Positions 38,865 through 49,567 of a stretch of 64,000 bases of DNA are shown piece after piece. Positions within the stretch are counted from its first letter, which is position 1, and the number at the start of each line of letters is the position of its first letter. The stretch is from Rickettsiales bacterium (GTDB lineage Bacteria > Pseudomonadota > Alphaproteobacteria > Rickettsiales > UBA998). The position numbers and the translations under genes are program-made. The notes under the pieces were generated by a model. The model had not been told where the DNA came from. It worked only from the letters and a program-made list of their open reading frames with translations, and did no database searches. Location of the stretch: assembly GCA_028279475.1 (NCBI GenBank), contig JANQNR010000004.1:62001-126000 (forward strand). Reading direction: 5' to 3'.

Positions 38865-38962
38865 CTCTGCCTCGTGCATCTATATTTTCGACTAATTATA
38901 GCATGATATTAATATAAGTAAATTGTTCTCTGCGCTATGACTGTGAGCGGAGTTCAAACACC

Positions 38963-38990
38963 TTTACATCAGCACGAATTCGTCTATGGT
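38963..38990 (+). promoter_or_regulatory. tRNA-Val promoter
   Basis: TTTACA (38963-38968), 16 bases, TATGGT (38985-38990). The predicted start is about ten bases before the tRNA. Confidence 0.5.
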
Positions 38991-39006
38991 AGCGTCCTCT
39001 TTTGAG

Positions 39007-39083
39007 GGGCGGTTAGCTCAGTTGGTTAGAGCGCTACGTTGACATCGTAGAGGTCGGTGGTTCGAATCCACTACCGCCCACCA
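39007..39083 (+). tRNA. tRNA-Val (anticodon GAC), CCA encoded
   Basis: Acceptor stem GGGCGGT/ACCGCCC, anticodon stem CTACG/CGTAG with loop TTGACAT (anticodon GAC), T arm with GGTTCGAATCC, and encoded 3' CCA. The D arm TAGCTCAGTTGGTTAGAGC is standard. It reads GUC/GUU valine codons. Confidence 0.97.
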
Positions 39084-39172
39084 TCGCAAATGGTAAAAAG
39101 TCAGTGCCCAAGTTTCACCTTGTTCGTTGGTCCTAACCACCTCTTATTAAAAGTGCGAACAACGCTTACAGC
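39078..39172 (+). repeat. 95-bp direct repeat, copy 1 (starts in the tRNA 3' end)
   Basis: Begins CCACCATCGCAAATGG at the tRNA CCA end and ends GAACAACGCTTACAGC. Copy 2 is 253 bases downstream with only about four differences. The end forms an imperfect hairpin with following bases (GCGAACAACGC against GCGTTGCTTCGC). Confidence 0.85.
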
Positions 39173-39180
39173 GTTGCTTC

Positions 39181-39208
39181 GCGGGTTCGAATCCACTACC
39201 GCCCACCA
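39181..39208 (+). repeat. Duplicated 3' end of tRNA-Val (T arm to CCA)
   Basis: This segment repeats the last about 25 bases of the tRNA, GTTCGAATCCACTACC.. to CCACCA, without the rest of the gene. It is the sort of trace left at tRNA 3'-end integration sites. Confidence 0.75.
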
Positions 39209-39306
39209 TCCGCTTTCGCTCATTTTGCCGAAGGCAAAATGTAGCTTCAGCGCGACGAGCTGAAGCGTGTGAAACGGATGTCGCGCCGTAGCAAGGCGAA
39301 GGCGGA
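39209..39306. repeat. Structured 98-base element with cloverleaf-like pairing
   Basis: An outer 11-bp stem (39209-39219 with 39296-39306, one G-T) closes over a perfect 9-bp hairpin (39221-39229/39233-39241), a perfect 8-bp hairpin (39244-39251/39259-39266) and a weak 4-bp hairpin (39274-39277/39286-39289). A competing pair CGCGAC (39251-39256)/GTCGCG (39280-39285) is also possible. Whether it is a transcribed RNA or a mobile palindrome is unknown. Confidence 0.6.
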
Positions 39307-39330
39307 CGGTTCGAGCTTACGCGTCAAACT

Positions 39331-39425
39331 CCACCATCGCAAATGGTAAAAAGTCAGTGCCCAAGTTTCACCTTGCTCGTTGGTCCTAACCACCTTTTAT
39401 TGATAGTGCGAACAACGCTTACAGC
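39331..39425 (+). repeat. 95-bp direct repeat, copy 2
   Basis: Second copy of 39078-39172. It is preceded by a degraded tRNA-like end (GGTTCGAGC... CTCCACCA at 39309-39335) and ends just before the tldD stop codon at 39427. Confidence 0.85.
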
Positions 39426-39426
39426 A

Positions 39427-40857
39427 TTACCCGCCAACGTCAGTCCCGCCAATCGTAATACTGTCAATCAGCAGGGAGGGCTGCCCAACACCGACCGGCA
39501 CTGATTGGCCTGCTTTACCGCAAGTGCCAACCCCGTCATCCAAAGACAGATCATTTCCGATTGCCGTGATTTTCTGCATCACGTCGGGTCCGTTACCAAT
39601 CAGTGTTGCCCCCTTGATCGGGTGGGTGACTTTACCATCTTCAATCATGTAGGCTTCTGAAGCGGAAAATACAAATTTGCCGGAGGTAATGTCCACCTGA
39701 CCGCCACCAAAATGTACGGCATAGACACCGCGTTTGACGCCACGGATCATCTCCTGTGGGTCTTCAGAACCTGCCAACATATACGTATTGGTCATGCGCG
39801 GCATCGGGAGATGAGCATAGGACTCGCGGCGGCCATTGCCGGTAGGTTGCATACCCATCAGCCGGGCATTCATGCGATCCTGCATGTAACCTTTCAGGAT
39901 TCCATCTTCGATCAAGATATTATAGCCGCTTGGCGTGCCTTCATCATCAATCGTCAAAGAACCACGTCGTTTCTCCATCGTCCCATCATCCACGACGGTG
40001 ACGCCGGGTGAGGCCACGCGCTGGCCGATACGACCGGAAAACGTAGAGGTGCCTTTGCGGTTAAAATCCCCTTCCAGCCCATGACCGACGGCTTCATGGA
40101 GCAGAACGCCACACCAGCCAGGCCCAAGCACCACCGGCAGTTCTCCAGCTGGGGCTGGTTTGGCTTCCAGATTGACCAGCGCCTGCCGTAGTGCTTCATC
40201 CGCTTGTTTTTTCCATTTTTCTGGTGAGATATAATCTTCATAACCGGTGCGTGCTCCTGCGCCCGAAGAGCCGCTTTCCATCCGACCATCCTGCTCAACC
40301 ACGACTGAAATATTGAGACGCACCAGTGGGCGCTTGTCTGTCACGATGTCTTCGCCGGGGCGTAATACGGCAATTTCCTGATAATTCCCGACAATAGACG
40401 CTGATACCTGTGAAACACGATTGTCTTTCGCACGCAGGTAAGCGTCAATTTCTTCCAACAGTGTGACCTTATCAGAAAATGCCACACCCTGAATCGGGTT
40501 AATGGCATCGTATAACGGTACGGGCTTACGATTGACCGACAGGTTGATATGGTTTGATTCGCCGCTGCGTTGGATGCTTTGCACCGTTTGTGCTGCGCGG
40601 GCGATGGCGTCATGTGTCAGTTCGTTGGCGTGGGCGAAGCCACACGTGTCGCCGGAAACAGAGCGTAATCCAAAGCCTTGTGACGTATTGAAGCTAGCGT
40701 TCCGGATGCAGCCATCATCAAATGAGACGGATTCCAACTGGTCATATTCAAAGAATAATTCCCCATCATCCATGCCGTGCAGTGCATCGGCGACCAATGA
40801 TTCCGTGCGGCTTCGTTCCAGTTCGTTTTGTTCGAAGAAAAGATTACTTGTGCTCAT
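39427..40857 (-). CDS. tldD: TldD metalloprotease subunit
   Basis: The 476-residue zinc protease subunit works with TldE/PmbA to process peptides such as microcins and to degrade unfolded peptides. The HExxxH-type metal motif is in LLHEAVGHGLEGD; other landmarks are GSSGAGARTGYEDY, NRKGTSTFSGRIGQRVASPGVTVVDDGT, GMQPTGNGRRESYAHLPMPRMTNTY and the C-terminal GTCGKAGQSVPVGVGQPSLLI with TIGG.DVGG. tldE is not in the window. It is divergent from the oxidase operon. TldD/E proteases are known partners for maturing some RiPPs, but here nothing links it to the bufferin operon 24 kb away. Confidence 0.95.
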   Translation of the reverse strand: MSTSNLFFEQNELERSRTESLVADALHGMDDGELFFEYDQLESVSFDDGCIRNASFNTSQGFGLRSVSGDTCGFAHANELTHDAIARAAQTVQSIQRSGESNHINLSVNRKPVPLYDAINPIQGVAFSDKVTLLEEIDAYLRAKDNRVSQVSASIVGNYQEIAVLRPGEDIVTDKRPLVRLNISVVVEQDGRMESGSSGAGARTGYEDYISPEKWKKQADEALRQALVNLEAKPAPAGELPVVLGPGWCGVLLHEAVGHGLEGDFNRKGTSTFSGRIGQRVASPGVTVVDDGTMEKRRGSLTIDDEGTPSGYNILIEDGILKGYMQDRMNARLMGMQPTGNGRRESYAHLPMPRMTNTYMLAGSEDPQEMIRGVKRGVYAVHFGGGQVDITSGKFVFSASEAYMIEDGKVTHPIKGATLIGNGPDVMQKITAIGNDLSLDDGVGTCGKAGQSVPVGVGQPSLLIDSITIGGTDVGG

Positions 40858-40992
40858 GGCGTGACAGGTTAGCTAAGAACGCTCCGTTGCACCAGTGCTT
40901 TTATAAAAATATCAGGATTATGCTATTTACAAGTGTATCCGTTGCGCATAGACAATGCCTGTGCTACACAGCATGTGAAAGAATAACCTGGA

Positions 40993-40998
40993 CATAAC
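40993..40998 (+). promoter_or_regulatory. Possible -10 of the oxidase operon
   Basis: CATAAC ends six bases before the ctaC ATG; no ribosome-binding site and no clear -35. Confidence 0.25.
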
Positions 40999-41004
40999 AC
41001 TGAT

Positions 41005-41901
41005 ATGAGACAGCTATTATTTGTTGCATTGCTGGCCTTCGCAGCATTGGTAGGTAAGCCTGCATTCGCAGAACCTGAACTGATTGAGGGAATGGCCGAG
41101 CCATGGCAGTTATCGTTTCAACCGGCAGCTTCCCCAGTGAAGGAGCAGTTGGTCGGTTTACATGATTATATTCTGGTGATTATCACCATCATCACCATAT
41201 TTGTAACCGTGTTGCTGGCCTATGTTTGTGTGCGATTTCGGCGTAATCGTAATCCCAACCCCAGCAAAACAACACATAATACCATGTTGGAAGTCGCGTG
41301 GATTACCATCCCGACGCTCATATTAATTTCCATTTTTATTCCATCCTTGAAGCTGCATTATTATATGGACAAGGCGCAGGATCCGGATATGACGATCAAA
41401 GCGACTGGGTATCAATGGTATTGGGGGTATACCTATCCGGATCACGGGATTGATGAATATCTCAGCTATATGAAACAGGAAGACGAATTGTTGCCGGGTG
41501 AGCCAAGATTGCTGGCCGTGGATAACCCACTGGTGGTGCCGGTTAATGCAACGGTGCGGGTACTGGCATCCGCTGCTGATGTTATCCATAGCTTCGCAAT
41601 TCCTGCGTTTGGAGTTAAAACCGATACCATTCCCGGGCGCTTGAATGAAACTTGGTTTAAGGCAACAAAAACCGGTATTTATTACGGGCAATGCTCTGAA
41701 TTATGTGGCGTAAAGCATGGCTTTATGCCGATTGAGGTGCGGGTCGTTGAGCCAGACGTATTTGAACAGTGGGTGGTACGCGCTAAAGAAGGAGAATACA
41801 CTCTGGATGGGCTGGCTATCCCAGAAGATGCAGTGGCTGCTAATGCGCAAGAAATTCCTGCCAACGATAATGCAGAAAATGCGGAACCGGTATCACAATA
41901 A
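41005..41901 (+). CDS. ctaC: Cytochrome c oxidase subunit II
   Basis: The 298-residue aa3-type oxidase subunit accepts electrons from cytochrome c at the CuA site. It has a signal peptide, two TM helices (about 55-80 and 95-115), then a cupredoxin domain with ATGYQWYWGYTYPDHG, ADVIHSFAIPAFGVKTDTIPGRLNETWFKA and the CuA motif YYGQCSELCGVKHGFMPIEV. The C-terminal tail after about 260 is low-complexity. It is first in a long operon: ctaC-ctaD-ctaB-two small genes-ctaG-ctaE-DUF983-SURF1. Confidence 0.97.
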   Translation: MRQLLFVALLAFAALVGKPAFAEPELIEGMAEPWQLSFQPAASPVKEQLVGLHDYILVIITIITIFVTVLLAYVCVRFRRNRNPNPSKTTHNTMLEVAWITIPTLILISIFIPSLKLHYYMDKAQDPDMTIKATGYQWYWGYTYPDHGIDEYLSYMKQEDELLPGEPRLLAVDNPLVVPVNATVRVLASAADVIHSFAIPAFGVKTDTIPGRLNETWFKATKTGIYYGQCSELCGVKHGFMPIEVRVVEPDVFEQWVVRAKEGEYTLDGLAIPEDAVAANAQEIPANDNAENAEPVSQ

Positions 41902-41943
41902 TTTATCAGGTATAATTTATTAGGCATTAATGGAGCAATTTGA

Positions 41944-44459
<2,516 letters not shown>

Positions 44460-44468
44460 GGGGAGAAG

Positions 44469-44678
44469 ATGAGTAGCACAACGGAGACGATAACGGAGTC
44501 TGTTGCTGAAGTAGCCAATGACCTTGTTTCCTGCCCGGCCTTTACGCCGGCGGATGCCTATAGTCTGACGTCTGAGATTATCCTGTTGATGGGAGGTAGT
44601 TTTATCCTGGGATCGTTGGTGACGACCTTTTTGTTATTGATGTTAGACTTTATGCGCCGTAATCGTGCAGAGGAATAG
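44469..44678 (+). CDS. Small single-TM protein in the oxidase operon
   Basis: The 69-residue protein has an acidic soluble N-terminus with one cysteine (VSCPAF), one TM helix (IILLMGGSFILGSLVTTFLLLML) and a short basic end (DFMRRNRAEE), so an N-out/C-in topology is likely. GGGGGAG precedes the ATG. It sits between ctaB and a 39-residue membrane peptide, where alphaproteobacterial operons carry small poorly studied proteins. A role in oxidase assembly or stability is inferred from position only. Confidence 0.7.
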   Translation: MSSTTETITESVAEVANDLVSCPAFTPADAYSLTSEIILLMGGSFILGSLVTTFLLLMLDFMRRNRAEE

Positions 44679-44680
44679 AT

Positions 44681-44800
44681 ATGCCTAAGCACACTCTGCA
44701 TAAAACCCAGCGCTATCGTAACTATTTGGTATTGGCAGTGTTAATTTTTCTGATGATTGCTCTGTATAATCTGTCTATGGCTAGATTTGGGGGGCTATAG
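44681..44800 (+). CDS. 39-residue membrane peptide (CoxF-like)
   Basis: This very short gene encodes a basic N-terminus (PKHTLHKTQRYRNY) and one TM helix (LVLAVLIFLMIALYNLSMA). It lies two bases after the previous stop and ends 3 bases before ctaG. Small one-TM peptides called CoxF lie at this position in several alphaproteobacterial oxidase operons. The match is by position, size and topology, not sequence comparison. Confidence 0.65.
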   Translation: MPKHTLHKTQRYRNYLVLAVLIFLMIALYNLSMARFGGL

Positions 44801-44803
44801 GAA

Positions 44804-45346
44804 ATGGATGCCAGTCTGGAACAAAAGAATCGTTCCGTCATGCTCAGCCTGTTGGGGATTGTTGTCGGGATGCTGATGTTAAGTTATGCAGCCGTACCAC
44901 TCTATGACCTGTTTTGCCGAGTAACAGGGTATGGAGGAACCCCAACGCTCAATAGTGACTATTCCGGCATTGTGCTGGATCGTTCCGTGAATGTTGGGTT
45001 TAATACGGATAAAGCACCCGCCCTGGACTGGACCTTTGAAGCGTTGCAACGGGATGTGGATATTGATGTGGGAAGACGTCAATTAGTATTTTTTGAGGCA
45101 ACCAATCATAAGGATACGCCGGTTACAGCGACGTCTACTTTTAATGTGACACCGTTTAAAGCAGGACAGTATTTTGTGAAGACACAATGCTTCTGTTTTG
45201 AAGAACAGACGCTGGCTCCGGGTGAAACCATGACGTTTCCAGTGTCGTTTTACGTCGACCCTGCCATAGATAATGACGATGATTTGGATGACGTGAAGAA
45301 TATCACTTTGTCCTATACATTTTTTCCGGTAAAAGACGGTTCATAA
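44804..45346 (+). CDS. ctaG: Cytochrome c oxidase assembly protein CtaG/Cox11
   Basis: The 180-residue copper chaperone inserts CuB into subunit I. One N-terminal TM helix (SLLGIVVGMLMLSYAAVPLYDLFCRVTGYGGT) and a periplasmic Ig-like domain with the copper motif KTQCFCFEEQTL. The C-terminal LSYTFFPV is standard. Its start is three bases after the CoxF-like peptide. Confidence 0.96.
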   Translation: MDASLEQKNRSVMLSLLGIVVGMLMLSYAAVPLYDLFCRVTGYGGTPTLNSDYSGIVLDRSVNVGFNTDKAPALDWTFEALQRDVDIDVGRRQLVFFEATNHKDTPVTATSTFNVTPFKAGQYFVKTQCFCFEEQTLAPGETMTFPVSFYVDPAIDNDDDLDDVKNITLSYTFFPVKDGS

Positions 45347-45370
45347 ATCAACGTTTAGTAGGAAATCACC

Positions 45371-46195
45371 ATGAGCGCAGGCGAACCGAATCATCCCTAT
45401 CATGTACTGGACCCAAGCCCTTATCCGATCTTAACATCCTTTAGTCTGCTGGCACTGGTAGTTGGTGCCGTGATGTGGATGCACCAGTATGCGTTTGGCA
45501 TACCGTTGACATTTGCTGGTCTGGCTGCCGTGGTTGCATGTTGTTTTTTCTGGTGGCGTGCCACCATTCGCGAAGGATTGATTGACAAGGCGCATAACCC
45601 TGTAGTGCAGCATGGTTTGCGCTTTGGTATGGCGCTATTCATTGCTTCGGAAGTGATGTTTTTCTTCGCTTTTTTCTGGGCCTTCTTCAATGCCAGTCTG
45701 TTTCCCCGTGCCCTGATTGAAGACACCTGGGACATACTGACACTATCAGGAACATGGCCACCGGAAGGCATTCAAACCTTTGATCCATTCGGTCTGCCAT
45801 TCCTCAACACACTGGTACTGCTTCTATCCGGAACAACTGTTACATGGGCTCACCATGCCCTGCTACAAGGCAATAACCGTGACGTGGTACGCGGATTGGC
45901 GCTCACCGTTGCGCTTGGCGTATTCTTTTCCGGATTGCAGGCGCTGGAATATTCCCATGCTGCCTTTGGGTTGAGTGACACCGTATATGGAGCGACATTT
46001 TACCTGGCAACCGGATTTCATGGCTTACATGTCATCATGGGGACGATTTTCCTTGCTGTGAACCTGGTGCGCGCCATGCGTGGTACCTTAACGAAAGAAG
46101 GCCATCTAGGCTTTGAGTTTGCTGCCTGGTACTGGCATTTTGTTGATGTCGTCTGGCTGTTCCTGTTCGTTTTCGTCTACTGGTGGGGTGCCTAG
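45371..46195 (+). CDS. ctaE: Cytochrome c oxidase subunit III
   Basis: The 274-residue, seven-TM subunit stabilises the oxidase. Recognisable segments: HPYHVLDPSPYPILTSF, FIASEVMFFFAFFWAFFNASLFP, PFGLPFLNTLVLLLSGTTVTWAHH, FYLATGFHGLHVIMGTIFL and AAWYWHFVDVVWLFLFVFVYWWG. AGGAAATC lies before the ATG. The DUF983 gene follows after 7 bases. Confidence 0.97.
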   Translation: MSAGEPNHPYHVLDPSPYPILTSFSLLALVVGAVMWMHQYAFGIPLTFAGLAAVVACCFFWWRATIREGLIDKAHNPVVQHGLRFGMALFIASEVMFFFAFFWAFFNASLFPRALIEDTWDILTLSGTWPPEGIQTFDPFGLPFLNTLVLLLSGTTVTWAHHALLQGNNRDVVRGLALTVALGVFFSGLQALEYSHAAFGLSDTVYGATFYLATGFHGLHVIMGTIFLAVNLVRAMRGTLTKEGHLGFEFAAWYWHFVDVVWLFLFVFVYWWGA

Positions 46196-46202
46196 ACACT
46201 CT

Positions 46203-46568
46203 ATGGCTTTGGTGCATGCCCTTCTTTCCGGTAGATGTCCTGCCTGTGGCAAAGGAAGCCTGTTTAAGACGATGCTCCAATTTAACCATGAATGCCCGTC
46301 CTGTGCATGGCGCATTAATGACCAGGATATTGGTGATGCATCCGTCTACCCAGTGATGCTGGTGGTCGGCTGTATCGTTGGCGGTTTAGCTGTATGGGTG
46401 GAATTCACCTACCATGCATCCCTGTGGTTACATGCTGCATTATGGATACCTCTTACCTTGTTGTTAACCGTGTTTAGTCTGCGTATTAGTCGAACAGTCT
46501 ATATACATGCGCAGTATCGGCTGGAATCTCATGCATCAAAAGGAGACTCTCATGCCCCAGATGCGTGA
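46203..46568 (+). CDS. DUF983 zinc-ribbon membrane protein
   Basis: The 121-residue protein starts at ATG 46203, seven bases after ctaE; a longer in-frame start would sit inside ctaE. N-terminal CPACGKG.LF and CPSCAW cysteine pairs suggest a zinc ribbon, followed by two TM helices (PVMLVVGCIVGGLAVWVEF and LHAALWIPLTLLLTVFSL). DUF983 genes regularly lie between ctaE and SURF1 in alphaproteobacteria; function unknown, maybe oxidase assembly. Confidence 0.88.
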   Translation: MALVHALLSGRCPACGKGSLFKTMLQFNHECPSCAWRINDQDIGDASVYPVMLVVGCIVGGLAVWVEFTYHASLWLHAALWIPLTLLLTVFSLRISRTVYIHAQYRLESHASKGDSHAPDA

Positions 46569-47346
46569 CCGCCGCCGTAGCGCCAGATTGGAAAGAGAGC
46601 AGGAAGCGCTAGAAGCTAAGCGAGCACGCTGGCATCCGCCAACAGTTATGGCATGGATGTGCGTTGTGACGTCGACCACCCTGTTACTGGGGTTGTCTAT
46701 GTGGCAGTTTATCCGACTGGACTGGAAAGAAGGGCTGATAGCTGATATTAACGCTAACCAGTACAGTCGGGCCTATGGCACACTTCCTGAAGATATTGAA
46801 CTTATTCATCGTGATATGTCCTTTGCCCGAGTGCGTTTGAAAGGGAAATTTTTGCATCAGGATGAATTGCATTTGGCCGCGCGCTATTACCATAGCCAGC
46901 TGGGTTACCACATCCTTACCCCATTCAAACTGGACGATGGTCGAGTAGTGCTACTAAATCGCGGCTGGGTGCACGCCGATATGAAGGAACCGGAAACGCG
47001 TATGGAAGGGCAGGTGGAAGGCTATCAGAGTGTGATTGCCATGGTTCGGCTGGATAATGACAGAAACGCTTTTACCCCAGATCATGACACAGAGAAGAAT
47101 ATCTGGTTCTGGCGTGACCTTGACACGGCATCGTTTATTACAGGCTATGAACTGTTTCCTGTGAATCTGGATGTACTCTATAGCGCGCCCCCTGGGGAAC
47201 GTCCCATACCATCAAATGGATTAGTAGCACTACGAAATGATCATCTCGGCTATGCGCTCACATGGTTATTAATTGCGATTAGTGGCCTGATTATCTTTTT
47301 CAAATATCACCATCACGCTCCGAAGATTGAAGAGGAAGAGGCGTGA
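46552..47346 (+). CDS. SURF1 family oxidase assembly protein
   Basis: The 264-residue inner-membrane protein helps insert haem a into subunit I. The start is ATG 46552 with AAAGGAG seven bases before, overlapping the DUF983 gene by 17 bases. TM1 (WMCVVTSTTLLLGLSMWQFIRLDWKEGLI), a periplasmic domain with VRLKGKFLHQDELHLAARY, GYHILTPFKLDDGRVVLLNRGWV and PSNGLVALRNDHLGYALTWLLIAISGLIIFFKY (TM2) define the family. Its stop overlaps the GTG start of the M20 hydrolase (GTGA). Confidence 0.94.
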   Translation: MPQMRDRRRSARLEREQEALEAKRARWHPPTVMAWMCVVTSTTLLLGLSMWQFIRLDWKEGLIADINANQYSRAYGTLPEDIELIHRDMSFARVRLKGKFLHQDELHLAARYYHSQLGYHILTPFKLDDGRVVLLNRGWVHADMKEPETRMEGQVEGYQSVIAMVRLDNDRNAFTPDHDTEKNIWFWRDLDTASFITGYELFPVNLDVLYSAPPGERPIPSNGLVALRNDHLGYALTWLLIAISGLIIFFKYHHHAPKIEEEEA

Positions 47347-48554
47347 CCTACGACGCTTATCTGTCCTACATTGACGAGCAGTCGGAGCATATGAAACAGC
47401 TGGTTCATGATTGGTCGGCCATTAATTCCGGGAGCTATCATGTGGAAGGGCTGGCACGCATGCTATCTGTTCTGCAAGACAATTTTCTATGGTTAGACGG
47501 AACAATGGAAACCCTTGACCTAGTACCTGCACCGAAAATCAATTCGGAAGGTGAGGTAACAACAACACCACTCGGTCAGGCATTGCGCATCCGAAAACGC
47601 CCAGAAGCACCGATTCAAGTGTTTCTTTGTGGGCATTACGACACGGTGTTTGGCAAGGAGCACCCATTTCAAACTCCTATGGTTGTGGACGAAAACACCA
47701 TCAATGGTCCCGGTGTTGCTGACCTGAAAGGCGGGTTGGTGGTGATGCTCAAGGCACTGGAGGCCTTTGAAAAGTTTCCGCAAGCTGATAAGGTTGGATG
47801 GGAAATTCTTCTGAACCCGGATGAGGAAATCGGTTCTCCGGGTTCGGATGCATTACTGAAAGATGCGGCATCGCGTCATCATATCGGCCTGATTTATGAG
47901 CCTTCCTTGCCGGATGGCACGCTGGTTGCCGAACGGAAAGGCAGTGGGAATTATACGCTGGTAGTGCGTGGAAAGGCAGCCCATGCGGGTCGAGAACATC
48001 ATTTAGGGCGCAATGCTATCGTTCGGTTGGCGGAATTGACCGGAAGCGTGAACGCACTGAATGGCCAGCAGCCAGGCGTCACCGTTAATCCGGGTGTCAT
48101 TGAGGGCGGGTCTGCCTTGAATACGGTACCCGATCTGGCCATCCTGCGGTTTAATGTGCGTGTGCAAACGATGGAACAACAACACTGGTTTGAAGAACAG
48201 ATTGCCACCCTGGTCACGTCTGCGCAACAGGCAGATATGGATTATACGATTGCGTTGCATGGCGGTTTTACCCGACCACCAAAAACCTATGATGCCAAAG
48301 GTCATGCTCTTAAGGATGCACTATATAATACGGCACAAATGTTGGGACTTTCCCTACAATGGAAGGATACCGGTGGATGCTGTGATGGCAATAATTTGGC
48401 AGCGTATGGCCTGCCGAATGTGGATACGCTGGGGGTGAGGGGTGGAAATATTCATTCTGATAAAGAATATATCCTGCTGGATAGCCTGACTGAACGTGCA
48501 AAACTTTCTGCTTTACTGCTCATGCGGTTAGCTGCCGGAGAGGTGGTTCTATGA
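47343..48554 (+). CDS. M20-family metallohydrolase
   Basis: The 403-residue zinc-dependent amidohydrolase of the ArgE/DapE/CPG2 superfamily. Metal ligands are visible in LCGHYDTVFG, GPGVADLKGG, NPDEEIGSPGS and the C-terminal NIHSDKEY; the dimerisation domain follows at about 205-320 (RKGSGNYTLVVRGKAAHAGREHHLG). Its GTG start overlaps SURF1, and astA overlaps its end by four bases. Grouping with astA/astD suggests an arginine-pathway deacylase, perhaps standing in for AstE or AstB-linked steps, but this is inference. No signal peptide, so cytoplasmic. Confidence 0.88.
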   Translation: MTYDAYLSYIDEQSEHMKQLVHDWSAINSGSYHVEGLARMLSVLQDNFLWLDGTMETLDLVPAPKINSEGEVTTTPLGQALRIRKRPEAPIQVFLCGHYDTVFGKEHPFQTPMVVDENTINGPGVADLKGGLVVMLKALEAFEKFPQADKVGWEILLNPDEEIGSPGSDALLKDAASRHHIGLIYEPSLPDGTLVAERKGSGNYTLVVRGKAAHAGREHHLGRNAIVRLAELTGSVNALNGQQPGVTVNPGVIEGGSALNTVPDLAILRFNVRVQTMEQQHWFEEQIATLVTSAQQADMDYTIALHGGFTRPPKTYDAKGHALKDALYNTAQMLGLSLQWKDTGGCCDGNNLAAYGLPNVDTLGVRGGNIHSDKEYILLDSLTERAKLSALLLMRLAAGEVVL

Positions 48555-49564
48555 TTTTGCGACCTGTTGCTTATCAGGACAAGGACGCAGTCATTGCTAT
48601 TGCCGAAGCGGCAGGTATTGGTATGACCTCATTGCCGCCGCATCCTGATGTGTTGGCAGAGAAAATTGAGCGTGCCGTAAAAAGCTTTGAAGGAACACTG
48701 GATGACCCTGGTGATGAGCTCTTCTTCTTTGTGTTAGAAGACACCGAAACCGGCACCATTGCCGGAACGTGTGGTATAGAAGCGCATATCGGGCTGAAGC
48801 GACCGATGTACTCGTATAAAATCTCTACTGTTACCCAGCATTCCGATACGCTGGGGCTAGTGAATCGCAACGATATGCTGCAAATCGTCAATGATTATAC
48901 AGGTGTTTCCGAAATTGGGTCATTGTTTTTAATGCCGGAATACCGGCGTGACCGGCTGGGTCGCTTTCTCTCCCGTGTACGATTCCTATTCGTTGGGCTG
49001 TTTCGGGAGCATTTTGATGAGCGATTGGTAGCAGAAATTCGTGGCTGGCATGACGGAAAAGGCAATTCACCTTTCTATGACGCACTGGCAAAAAAGTTCT
49101 TCCAGATTGATTTTGCCAAGGCAGACTGGATTTGTGCCACAGAAGGTAACCGCTTTATCTCCGAGTTAATGCCAACCTATCCTATCTATATCAATCTGCT
49201 TCCAAAAGAGGCGCAAGATGTCATTGGCCGCCCCTATGTTAACAGTGAGCCGGCAAAAGCGATGCTGGAGCGTGAGGGGTTTCACTACCACAATTATATC
49301 GATATTTTCGATGGTGGCCCAACATTGGAAGCGCGTATTCAGGATGTTCGTGCCATTAAGGAAATGCAGGAACGTCTGATAGTAGCAACTGAGTCGGCCT
49401 CAAACCTTACAACGCGAGCTATGCTTTCTAATCAGTCCTTATCACAATACCGTGCCTGCCCTGGATTTGTTCGGGAAGAAGAAGGTGGGGTAGTGATTGA
49501 CGCCGCCAGTGCAGGCAAGCTAGGTTTGGTGTCTGGTGATACCGTTGTTTACACAGGAGCGTAG
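48551..49564 (+). CDS. astA: Arginine N-succinyltransferase
   Basis: The 337-residue enzyme transfers succinyl from succinyl-CoA to arginine, the first step of the AST arginine-degradation pathway. Typical blocks are MILRPVAYQDKDAVIAIAEAAGIGMTSLPPHPD, GTCGIEAHIGLKRPMYSYKIS, EIGSLFLMPEYRRDRLGRFLSRVRFLFV, AEIRGWHDGKGNSPFYDALAKKFF and INLLPKEAQDVIG. Start overlaps the M20 gene by four bases. astD follows after three bases. astB, astC and astE are not in the window. Confidence 0.95.
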   Translation: MILRPVAYQDKDAVIAIAEAAGIGMTSLPPHPDVLAEKIERAVKSFEGTLDDPGDELFFFVLEDTETGTIAGTCGIEAHIGLKRPMYSYKISTVTQHSDTLGLVNRNDMLQIVNDYTGVSEIGSLFLMPEYRRDRLGRFLSRVRFLFVGLFREHFDERLVAEIRGWHDGKGNSPFYDALAKKFFQIDFAKADWICATEGNRFISELMPTYPIYINLLPKEAQDVIGRPYVNSEPAKAMLEREGFHYHNYIDIFDGGPTLEARIQDVRAIKEMQERLIVATESASNLTTRAMLSNQSLSQYRACPGFVREEEGGVVIDAASAGKLGLVSGDTVVYTGA

Positions 49565-49567
49565 TAT

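Noticed and set aside
39427-40857. TldD as a processing protease for the bufferin precursor
   Set aside because: The genes are 24 kb apart with no shared regulation visible, and bufferin maturation is not known to need TldD.
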